Shown here in pieces: positions 25,271-32,042 of a DNA stretch of 35,779 nt (the first letter of the stretch is position 1; every line of letters starts with the position of its first letter). The stretch is from JAFLUQ01 sp964537995 (lineage in GTDB: Bacteria > Bacillota > Clostridia > UMGS1883), in contig CAZICW010000013.1 in NCBI GenBank assembly GCA_964537995.1, positions 1 through 35,779 of the forward strand, written 5' to 3'. The notes beneath the pieces were generated by a model. That model did no database searches, was not told the origin of the DNA, and saw only the letters and a list, made by a program, of their open reading frames with translations. The translations under genes were made by a program, and so were the position numbers.

Positions 25271-25299
25271 ATTATACACTATCCCAAACGCTTTGTCAA
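25271..25299 (-). promoter_or_regulatory. Consensus sigma-A promoter of the ylxM-ffh operon
   Basis: Perfect -35 TTGACA (25294-25299), 17-bp spacer, perfect -10 TATAAT (25271-25276) on the minus strand. An A/T tract lies directly upstream and may act as an UP element. Confidence 0.92.
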
Positions 25300-25305
25300 T
25301 AGGTA

Positions 25306-25325
25306 AAATTAAAAATTTTTAATTT
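25306..25325. repeat. 20-bp perfect A/T palindrome between divergent promoters
   Basis: A self-complementary tract made only of A and T, positioned just upstream of the ylxM -35 and about 20 bases upstream of the -35 of the plus-strand gene. It is well placed to serve as an UP element for one or both promoters or as a curved-DNA site. Confidence 0.5.
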
Positions 25326-25346
25326 AATTATTTTTAATTTCTGATA

Positions 25347-25375
25347 TTGACACATTCCGCAGCTTATGTTAAAAT
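25347..25375 (+). promoter_or_regulatory. Sigma-A promoter of the GH26-like gene
   Basis: Perfect -35 TTGACA (25347-25352), 17-bp spacer, -10 TAAAAT (25370-25375). The leader is about 30 nt and ends in a GGAGG ribosome site. Confidence 0.85.
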
Positions 25376-25412
25376 AAAGAGCAATTATTTTACAGCATCG
25401 GAGGATTAAAGC

Positions 25413-27344
25413 ATGAAAAGAATTATACCGTTAATTGCAGCTTTTATTACGCTTTTCGCCGCGCACGGCGTTTTTGCGGTCGGCGTAAGAGTAAACGGCA
25501 GCGAGATTGTTTTTTCCGAAAGCGACGGCGCGCCCTTTATTGAAAACGGACGCACTCTTGTGCCGCTCCGCGCCGCGGCGGAGGCCTACGGCGCCGCTGT
25601 CGGCTATGACGCGGAAAACGGCGCGGCAATTATCGAAAAGGACGGCGTAACCGTCACCGTACCGATCGGCGGCAGCTATGTTTACCGCAACGGCGAGCCG
25701 ATTAAGAACGAGGTTGCGGCTCAGCTTGTGAACGGCAGAACCTATCTTCCCATACGCGTCGTAATGGAAGCGTTCGGCGCCGAAGTGGGCTGGGACAGCG
25801 CAAGCTCCGCCGTGACCGTGGACGATCCCGACGAGTTGTTCGTCTCCGACATCGAGAACGGCGTCGCCGTTTCCAAGGCAACCGTCTGGAACAAATGGAA
25901 CAACGCAATATCCAAGCAAAACGGCGGCGACTATTCCGGCGCGATTGCGCTTTACAGGGAGGTCGCTCCGCGCTTTACGGACGAGGGAGTTACGAATATG
26001 GCTCTTCTTTTCCAGCATCTCGGCGAATGCTACGGCGCTCTCGGCGAATATCACAACGCGGCCGTATGCTATTCGCGCAGCGCGTACTATTGGCGGCAAG
26101 TCAGAGGTCAGGAGCAAACGGCGCTGCACTATGAAAATCTTGCCGGCTACGTTGATACGGATGTAAGGCTCTTTCTGAAAACCGACGACAAAGCATACAA
26201 CCGCTCGATATATTTCGGCGCGCCGAACGAAAACGAATCGGGCATTCTGCTCGGCACGACAATCTATTCCGACACGGCCGAGCTTACGGGCGTGAAGCAC
26301 GGGCTTGAGCTTCAGTATTTTGAATACGGCAAAAGCTTCAAAATATACGACGGCGACATTTTTAAACCGGCAAGAAAAAACGGCACGGTTTTGCAAATCG
26401 CGTGGCAGCCGCTGGGCGGGCTTGACGCCGTTCGGGAAAACGACTATCTGATTGAGCAGGCAAAATATCTGGAAAGCACGGGCTGCCGCATTATTCTGCG
26501 CTTCGCAAACGAAATGAACGACGAAACCTGCCCGTGGTACACCTCGGACTACAACAAGTATATCGAGAAATTCCGCACCGTGGCAAAGGTGTTCAGGGAG
26601 TACGCTCCGTCGGTGGGCTTGATGTGGGCGCCGAACTTCTATCCTCCGGACACCGTGGATCTGTACTATCCGGGCGACGAATACGTCGATTATGTCGGTC
26701 TGAGCGTCTACGGAGAATACACTCCCGAAAACGACCCCTTGGGCGAAGGAATCGAGCGCGGCCGCTGGAGCAGTGTTCTCGACAGGGTGTATGAGACATA
26801 CGGAACACGCAAGCCCATTATTGTCGCCGAAGGCGGCTGCAGCTATATAAACATATACACGGGCGCGGATATAAGCGACTTCGCGGTTGCCCAAATGCTG
26901 GATTACTACACCTATCTTCCGATAAAATACCCGAATTTAAAAATGGTTGTGCTTTTCAACAAGGCGGATTCCGGCGGAAGGAAATTCCTTCTTTCCGACA
27001 ACCCGCCGCTTGCGGAGGCTTATTCCAAGGGCATACACAGCTCCGGCAGATATATTTCCGAGTTCGGAGACGAAGCCGCGGAGGAATATTATTATGAGCT
27101 TCACAATAATTTCAGCCTCCCCGCGGAAAAAACGGAGCTTTGCAGCTATATTACCGCGCCGCTGAGCGATTTTGATTATGCGGTTTACGAAATAAACGGC
27201 ACGGCAGCGGCGGCGTATGCAATTCCCTATACCGCGTCGGTAGACCTTTCCCCGTACGCGGGACAGACAATCGAGCTGACGGTGAAGGCATATATAAACG
27301 ATACGGCTGTCGTTAAAAAGACCTTCAAAATTCAGGTAGAGTAA
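25413..27344 (+). CDS. Secreted stalk-domain, TPR and GH26-like glycosidase protein
   Basis: A 643-residue extracytoplasmic protein. Residues 1-22 are a signal peptide. Residues 28-136 hold two copies of the copper-amine-oxidase-N-like stalk motif (ENGRTLVPLRAAAEAYGA and VNGRTYLPIRVVMEAFGA), a non-catalytic wall-associated module common in Clostridia. Residues 157-250 look like TPR helices (YSGAIALYREVAPRF, LGEYHNAAVCYSRSAYYW). Residues 265-545 resemble glycoside hydrolase family 26: RFANEMN carries the likely acid/base Glu367, and IVAEGG the likely nucleophile Glu473. Family 26 enzymes cut beta-mannan or related glucans. The last 70 residues look like a beta-sandwich. Substrate is inferred only from the family. 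It stands alone under its own promoter. Confidence 0.85.
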   Translation: MKRIIPLIAAFITLFAAHGVFAVGVRVNGSEIVFSESDGAPFIENGRTLVPLRAAAEAYGAAVGYDAENGAAIIEKDGVTVTVPIGGSYVYRNGEPIKNEVAAQLVNGRTYLPIRVVMEAFGAEVGWDSASSAVTVDDPDELFVSDIENGVAVSKATVWNKWNNAISKQNGGDYSGAIALYREVAPRFTDEGVTNMALLFQHLGECYGALGEYHNAAVCYSRSAYYWRQVRGQEQTALHYENLAGYVDTDVRLFLKTDDKAYNRSIYFGAPNENESGILLGTTIYSDTAELTGVKHGLELQYFEYGKSFKIYDGDIFKPARKNGTVLQIAWQPLGGLDAVRENDYLIEQAKYLESTGCRIILRFANEMNDETCPWYTSDYNKYIEKFRTVAKVFREYAPSVGLMWAPNFYPPDTVDLYYPGDEYVDYVGLSVYGEYTPENDPLGEGIERGRWSSVLDRVYETYGTRKPIIVAEGGCSYINIYTGADISDFAVAQMLDYYTYLPIKYPNLKMVVLFNKADSGGRKFLLSDNPPLAEAYSKGIHSSGRYISEFGDEAAEEYYYELHNNFSLPAEKTELCSYITAPLSDFDYAVYEINGTAAAAYAIPYTASVDLSPYAGQTIELTVKAYINDTAVVKKTFKIQVE

Positions 27345-27432
27345 AAACCGACCGCGGCGCTTTGTCAACATAAAAAGCAAAAATTTTTTAAATTATGTCA
27401 ACCAATCGTCCCCGCAATTGCGTTTCACGGAC

Positions 27433-27461
27433 TTGACAATACGCGGTAAAGGTGATATAAT
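27433..27461 (+). promoter_or_regulatory. Consensus sigma-A promoter of the DUF4364 gene
   Basis: Perfect TTGACA (27433-27438), 17-bp spacer, perfect TATAAT (27456-27461). A leader of about 105 nt follows, with a small GGAGC/GCTCC hairpin near 27493-27505. Confidence 0.9.
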
Positions 27462-27572
27462 TCATGGTGTAGGCTTCCGCCGAAATTCCGAGGGAGCTAT
27501 GCTCCGTTCACGATTGCGGCCGTGAGCAGAATTTTTATCCGCAATATTCCGTTCGACGCAGAGGTGATAACC

Positions 27573-28106
27573 GTGGATTACAGCTTTGACGAGCCGACCG
27601 ACATAAAGCTCATAATAATGAAAACAATACAATATTTCAAATCGGAAATGCCGGAGGATATTCTTACCGACATAATTATGTCGCACGGCTACGCCAATTT
27701 CTTTGACTTCGGTCAGGCTTTGTTCGAGCTTACCGAGAATCGTCTGCTGACATACTATGAAGAAAAGGGACGGCGGCTGTTCAGTCTTACCTCAATGGGC
27801 GAAACCGCCCTGGAAAATTTTCAGGGACGGATTCCGAGGTCTGTTTGCGAAAAGCTTTATCAAAGCGTCAGAATCAAAATCCGCGAATACGAAAACGGAC
27901 TCAGCCTGATTGCCGACTACGAAAAAAGCGGCGACAACGATTTTACTGTCCGTCTGGGCATAAATGAGGGCGGATATGAAATTTTTACGCTCAGCCTTTC
28001 CATACTCGACGAAAAAATGGCAAAAAACGTCTGCCGCGAGTTTAAAAGAAGCCCCGAGACGCTATATTCCGAAATTCTTTCCGTTTTGATAAAGGATAAT
28101 TCCTGA
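27573..28106 (+). CDS. DUF4364 family protein, winged-helix-like
   Basis: A 177-residue cytoplasmic protein of the DUF4364 family. The N-terminal 75 residues look like a winged helix (KLIIMKTIQYF, then HGYANFFDFGQALFELTENRLLTYYEEKGRRLFSLTSMGE in several helices and a wing), followed by the family's C-terminal alpha/beta part (ENFQGRIP, then VRLGINEGGYEIFTLSLSI). These proteins resemble PadR/MarR-type regulators, but their role is not established. The start is a GTG at 27573, chosen because GAGGTGA lies five bases before it; a GTG at 27522 would add 17 residues with no ribosome site. It precedes the his-like group by about 100 bases and could be its regulator or unrelated. Confidence 0.8.
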   Translation: MDYSFDEPTDIKLIIMKTIQYFKSEMPEDILTDIIMSHGYANFFDFGQALFELTENRLLTYYEEKGRRLFSLTSMGETALENFQGRIPRSVCEKLYQSVRIKIREYENGLSLIADYEKSGDNDFTVRLGINEGGYEIFTLSLSILDEKMAKNVCREFKRSPETLYSEILSVLIKDNS

Positions 28107-28203
28107 GAAAGCGGCCGAATAGGTTCGTTAAAAATGCTTGAAATTTGACTGATTTGCATAAACAATAAATTAAAATATGGAAAACCTGAAAGGATCGATA
28201 CCG

Positions 28204-29496
28204 ATGAATGTTTATAAGCTTTCCGAAATCAGTCCGGAAAAACTGGACTTTATCATGAAGCGCGCGGAGCTTGACATAAGCGCGCAAATGAAGGTTGCGC
28301 GCGAAATTTCCGACGAGGTGCGCCGTGACGGCGACAGCGCCGTTCTTAAGTACACGGAAAAATTTGACCGCGTTTCTCTCACTGCCGACAGAATTAAGGT
28401 TACTCCCGAAGAAATCGAGGCGGGCTACGGCAATCTTGACAGGGAAACCCGTGAAGCCATCGAGTACGCGTACAAGAATATTTACGACTTTCACGAAAAG
28501 CAGCTCCCCGAGGAAATGTGGTTCACCTCGGTGGACAAGGGTCTGCTCGTCGGCGAAAAAACCACACCCATCGTAGATGTATGCCTTTACGTTCCGCGCG
28601 GAAAGGGCAGCTTCCCGTCGGTAATGCTTATGCTGGGCGTTCCGGCAACGGTTGCAAAGGTTCCGCGTATCTGTGTTGTAACCCCTCCCAACGAGGAAGG
28701 CGGCGTTGACGACGCGATTCTCTGCGCGGCAAAGGTTATCGGCATAACGGAAATTTACAAGGCGGGCGGGATTCAGGCTGTCGCGGCTGTCGCATACGGC
28801 ACCGAGACCATACCCAAATGCCACAAAATTATCGGTCCGGGCAATTCCTATGCGACCGCGGCAAAGCGCGTGCTTGCGCAGCAAATTGACTCCGGTCTTC
28901 CCGCGGGGCCGAGCGAATGTATAATTCTCGCCGACGAAAAGGCCGACCCGAAGAAGGTCGCCCTCGATCTTATGATAGAAGCCGAACACGGCCCCGACAG
29001 CGCGGCTCTGCTTGTCACCCACTCCGCGGAGCTTGCCGAAAGGGTTATCCCCCTTGTTGAGGCACAGCTTCCCAAGCTCGGCGAAAATCGGCGCGGTTTT
29101 GTTGAAACGGTATTCTCAACCTACGGCGGAATTATCCTCACCGGCTCTCTTGACGAATCTATACGGTTTGTCAACGACTACGCTCCGGAGCATATGGAGG
29201 TTATGTGCGAAAAGCCGTTTGAGGTTCTGCCGAATATAAAAAACGCAGGCGAAATCCTGCTTGGGGAGTATACTCCCGTGACCTTGTGCAACTTCGTTCT
29301 CGGCCCGAACGCAATTCTTCCGACGGGCGGCTTTGCCAAAACATACTCCTCGGTTTCCGTTATGGATTTCCTGAAGCGTTCAAGCGTCGGATACGCGTCC
29401 AAGGAAGGCTTTGAAGCGGTACGCAAACACGCCGCAAACATAGCTAAAGTCGAGGGCTTTGAAACTCACCGGCTTGCGGTTGAGGAAAGAGAATAA
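28204..29496 (+). CDS. Histidinol dehydrogenase family protein with altered metal site
   Basis: A 430-residue member of the HisD family, which oxidises histidinol to histidine with NAD. The fold signatures are present: GPGNSYATAAKRVL (211-224), GPSE (235-238), AEHGPDS (260-266), and the acid/base pair Glu329-His330 in APEHME. Differences from the classical enzyme are clear. The zinc-ligand Gln is Glu259, the zinc-ligand Asp of the GDY motif is Asn363 in LCNF, and the substrate His of NHVLPT is Ala370 in NAILPT; His262 and His422 are kept. ATG 28204 is chosen for its AAAGGA site; ATG 28177 has none. It leads a run with the HisB-like gene 25 bases downstream. It may be a true but divergent HisD, or act on another amino or hydroxy alcohol as some family members do. 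Confidence 0.85.
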   Translation: MNVYKLSEISPEKLDFIMKRAELDISAQMKVAREISDEVRRDGDSAVLKYTEKFDRVSLTADRIKVTPEEIEAGYGNLDRETREAIEYAYKNIYDFHEKQLPEEMWFTSVDKGLLVGEKTTPIVDVCLYVPRGKGSFPSVMLMLGVPATVAKVPRICVVTPPNEEGGVDDAILCAAKVIGITEIYKAGGIQAVAAVAYGTETIPKCHKIIGPGNSYATAAKRVLAQQIDSGLPAGPSECIILADEKADPKKVALDLMIEAEHGPDSAALLVTHSAELAERVIPLVEAQLPKLGENRRGFVETVFSTYGGIILTGSLDESIRFVNDYAPEHMEVMCEKPFEVLPNIKNAGEILLGEYTPVTLCNFVLGPNAILPTGGFAKTYSSVSVMDFLKRSSVGYASKEGFEAVRKHAANIAKVEGFETHRLAVEERE

Positions 29497-29521
29497 AACT
29501 GTTTGGAATGAGGAATCATAA

Positions 29522-30136
29522 ATGACAACGGTTACTCGTACAACCACGGAAAGCAATATTTCCGTAAAAATCAGTCCCGCCCCGATTGCGGCGGATTACC
29601 GCGCGAAAATCAATACTCCGCTTCCGTTTCTGAGCCATATGCTGGAGCAGATTGTGTGGCGGTGCGGCTTTAATATTGAGGTGAGCGTAGAATTGGACAA
29701 ATTCGAGCTTGCCCACGTTGTCTGTGAGGATTTGGGTCAAACCGTCGGCCGCGCGTTTTTTGAATACGCCGCGGCGGCGGAAAGCGTCGGCGGCTTCGGC
29801 GACGGTCTGGGAATAATCGACGAAGCGAAAGCGGACAGCGCGGTCAGCCTTGAAGGAAGAAGCGGCTTTTTCTTCTCGTCCGCCGTTGAGCTTCCTCCTA
29901 AGGCGGAGGATATGCAAAGCGAGGATTTGCTGGTTTTCCTCGACGGCTTTGCGCAGGGCGCCGAGGCGACAGTGCATATTGACGTTCATAAGGGCGAAAA
30001 TTCCCACCATATATGGGAGGCCGCTTTCCGTGCGTTCGGCGTAGCTCTCGGACGCGCCTACGGCGAAAATCCCGCGCGAAAAGGTATGTCCAGCGGCGTC
30101 GCGGGGAAAATTAACTATACGGTAACAAGGAAATAA
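29522..30136 (+). CDS. Imidazoleglycerol-phosphate dehydratase-like protein, divergent
   Basis: A 204-residue protein of the HisB dehydratase family. The duplicated fold is recognisable: SHMLEQI (38-44) with metal His39, the first metal helix HVVCED (65-70), IDEA (99-102), and the second helix HKGENSHHIWEAAFRAF (156-172) with His162, His163 and Glu166. In the classical enzyme both helices read HHxxE; here the first has Val66 in place of the second histidine. The usual Arg before the last beta strand (EARMNLH in Bacillus) and the C-terminal STKG motif are not seen. The overall family is certain, but classical activity is doubtful. It follows the HisD-like gene and precedes a HAD phosphatase by three bases. 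Confidence 0.8.
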   Translation: MTTVTRTTTESNISVKISPAPIAADYRAKINTPLPFLSHMLEQIVWRCGFNIEVSVELDKFELAHVVCEDLGQTVGRAFFEYAAAAESVGGFGDGLGIIDEAKADSAVSLEGRSGFFFSSAVELPPKAEDMQSEDLLVFLDGFAQGAEATVHIDVHKGENSHHIWEAAFRAFGVALGRAYGENPARKGMSSGVAGKINYTVTRK

Positions 30137-30139
30137 TTA

Positions 30140-31183
30140 ATGAAGCCTGCTGAATTTTTGAGTAAATACAGCGCCGTAATTTTTGACATGGACGGCGTAA
30201 TAACGAGCGAACAGAACTACTGGGACATTGCGGCGCTCTCCGTGTATGAGCTTCTTAACGACAGCCTGTACTTCGGCCGCGGCAATGTCGGAACGGAAGC
30301 GCAGGCGCGGAAGAAGGAAATCCGCGCCGATCTTTTCTGCGGCGACCGCTTTATAATCGCCGCTAAAGAAAGAGGCGTAAATTCCAACTGGGATTTGGCG
30401 TATCTAGCGTTTTGCCACCTGCTATGCGGCAAAGCTCCCGACGAAATGACACGGTATGTCGAAAGCAGTCCGCTCACCGCCTTCGAACTGTATGACGAGG
30501 CGGCCGCGGACGCGGCGGCTCTGCTTGATATTCCCGCGGAAAAAGCGGTTCGCGGCGGCGAGCTGTGGCTCTCCGTGCGGGATCGTTTTCAGGAATGGTA
30601 TCTCGGCGACGAGCTTTTTGAGAGGATGATGGGCGCGAAATCCTCCCGTAAGGGCAAGAGCGGAATGTGGCAAACCGAGGATCCTGTAGTTCCCCTGGAC
30701 AAGCTGACACTCCTGCTTGAAACTTTGACGGACGCCGGACTGACCCTCGGCATTGCTACGGGGCGGAACAAATTTGAGCTGACAAGTCCGCTGAGAAGCT
30801 GGGACTGCGAAAAATATTTTTCTCCCGAGCATACCGTGGACTACGACTATGTGACGCGCGGCGAGGAAAGGCTACGCAGGGCGGGTATTTCCGCACGGCT
30901 CACCAAGCCGCACCCTTATATGTTCCTGAAAGCCGCCTACGGCACGGCTTACGACGATGTGATGCTGTGCAGCGGAGCTTATGACGCATCAAAGCTCGGA
31001 GAGGTTTTGATTGTCGGCGACGCCGGCAGCGACATTCTTGCGGCAAAGGCTATGGGGGCGGACTTTCTCGCGGTGCTTACCGGCATAGGCGGGGAACGCG
31101 GCAGACGCTACTTTGAAGAAAGCGGCGCGGAATATATTCTCCCCAATGTATTATATATGGCGGAAGGCTGGGACGGACAATGA
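30140..31183 (+). CDS. HAD-family phosphatase
   Basis: A 347-residue haloacid-dehalogenase-superfamily hydrolase. Motif I is FDMDGV with nucleophile Asp16 and acid/base Asp18, motif II is ATGR with Thr207, motif III is TKPHP with Lys256, and motif IV is GDAGSD with Asp294 and Asp298. A helical cap of about 170 residues, longer than usual, lies between motifs I and II, so it belongs to a type-I-cap group. All catalytic residues are intact. Next to HisD- and HisB-like genes it might supply a phosphatase step analogous to histidinol-phosphatase, but that is inference. Its end overlaps the next gene by four bases (ATGA). Confidence 0.85.
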   Translation: MKPAEFLSKYSAVIFDMDGVITSEQNYWDIAALSVYELLNDSLYFGRGNVGTEAQARKKEIRADLFCGDRFIIAAKERGVNSNWDLAYLAFCHLLCGKAPDEMTRYVESSPLTAFELYDEAAADAAALLDIPAEKAVRGGELWLSVRDRFQEWYLGDELFERMMGAKSSRKGKSGMWQTEDPVVPLDKLTLLLETLTDAGLTLGIATGRNKFELTSPLRSWDCEKYFSPEHTVDYDYVTRGEERLRRAGISARLTKPHPYMFLKAAYGTAYDDVMLCSGAYDASKLGEVLIVGDAGSDILAAKAMGADFLAVLTGIGGERGRRYFEESGAEYILPNVLYMAEGWDGQ

Positions 31184-31734
31184 CGGCAATAAAGGTAAAT
31201 GCTCCTCTTCCGCGCGCTGAAGCCGCGCTTCTTCGCGCAGGAGACGAGGTTTTCATAAGCGGATATATCTACACCGCCCGCGACGCGGCTCATAAGCGGC
31301 TTTGCGAAATGCTTGACAGGGGCGAACCGCTCCCGTTTGAAATAAAGGACAGCGTAATTTACTATGTCGGCCCCGCTCCGGCAAAGGAGGGCGAAATAAT
31401 CGGAAGCTGCGGCCCGACGACGAGCGGGCGCATGGACGCCTACGCTCCCCGACTTATAGCTCTCGGGGAAACCGGCATGATAGGAAAAGGCGAACGACTG
31501 CCTTCCGTTATTGAATCAATGAAGGAGAATTGCGCAGTCTACTTTGCGGCAATCGGCGGCGCCGGCGCTCTCTTGGCGGGAACCGTAAAAGAGCGCGTTC
31601 CGGTTGCTTTTCCCGACCTCGGAGCGGAGGAAATTGTCCGCCTTAGAGTCGAGGATTTTCCCGCCGTTGTGGTGATTGACAGCTTGGGCAATAACGCATA
31701 TAAAACCGAAAGGGAAAAATATGCGCTGAAATAG
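31180..31734 (+). CDS. Fumarase/tartrate dehydratase-type beta subunit (no alpha subunit nearby)
   Basis: A 184-residue protein matching the C-terminal (beta) domain of class I Fe-S hydro-lyases such as fumarase and L-tartrate dehydratase. Landmarks: SGYIYTARDAAHKR (27-40), YYVGPAPA, the substrate motif GPTTSGRMD (78-86), MIGKGE, AAIGGAGALL and VVIDSLGNN. These enzymes need an alpha chain that carries the [4Fe-4S] cysteines; no such gene lies on either side, where it is normally adjacent. It overlaps the HAD gene by four bases, so it is in the same operon. The alpha gene may be elsewhere in the genome, or this chain may have another partner. Confidence 0.88.
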   Translation: MTAIKVNAPLPRAEAALLRAGDEVFISGYIYTARDAAHKRLCEMLDRGEPLPFEIKDSVIYYVGPAPAKEGEIIGSCGPTTSGRMDAYAPRLIALGETGMIGKGERLPSVIESMKENCAVYFAAIGGAGALLAGTVKERVPVAFPDLGAEEIVRLRVEDFPAVVVIDSLGNNAYKTEREKYALK

Positions 31735-31764
31735 CACAATTTATTTATGAAAGGAATTGATAAA

Positions 31765-31965
31765 ATGGCAGCAGTAACAAAGGACATGATAATCCGCGAC
31801 GTACTTGCGCTTGACCCCGGCACAGCCGAATTTTTCTTTGAAATCGGAATGCACTGCTTGGGCTGCCCCAGCGCGAGCGGGGAAAGCGTTGCGGAGGCTT
31901 GCGCGGTTCACGGAGCCGACGCCGACGCCTTGGTCGAAAAGCTCAATTCATATCTTGAGAAATAA
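31765..31965 (+). CDS. DUF1858 redox-disulfide domain protein
   Basis: A 66-residue protein made of one DUF1858 domain, with the landmark block MIIRDVLALDPGTAEFFFEIGMHCLGCP. The CLGC pair is the redox disulfide of the family; members often accompany hybrid-cluster or Fe-S proteins. ATG 31765 is chosen because AAAGGA lies nine bases before it; ATG 31747 lacks a ribosome site. It is the last gene before a strong terminator and the last of the his-like run. Confidence 0.88.
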   Translation: MAAVTKDMIIRDVLALDPGTAEFFFEIGMHCLGCPSASGESVAEACAVHGADADALVEKLNSYLEK

Positions 31966-31979
31966 AACAAGGCTGTAAG

Positions 31980-32029
31980 AAACAGACCGTTTGTCACGGG
32001 CAATCGTCCCGTCGGCAAGCGGTCTGTTT
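31980..32029. terminator. Bidirectional terminator between convergent genes
   Basis: AAACAGACCG (31980-31989) pairs perfectly with CGGTCTGTTT (32020-32029), with an inner ACGGG/CCCGT helix. It lies between the DUF1858 stop and the ABC transporter stop on the other strand; TTT-rich ends are present on both sides. Confidence 0.85.
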
Positions 32030-32042
32030 GATTTACGGTTCT

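Noticed and set aside
25431..26894. 487-codon frame antisense to the GH26-like gene
   Set aside because: The plus-strand gene has a signal peptide, promoter, ribosome site and domain motifs; the antisense frame has none.
27345..27432. Terminator for the GH26-like gene
   Set aside because: The gap has A/T runs and two imperfect copies of a TGTCAAC word but no stable GC hairpin.
27468..27572. Riboswitch or T-box in the DUF4364 leader
   Set aside because: No T-box sequence, antiterminator or known aptamer motif could be recognised; only one five-base hairpin is present.
28145..28176. Possible promoter before the HisD-like gene (TTGACT, then TAAAAT)
   Set aside because: The spacer would be 20 bp, unlike all other promoters in the window; no good -10 exists at 16-18 bp. 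The source of transcription for this run stays open.
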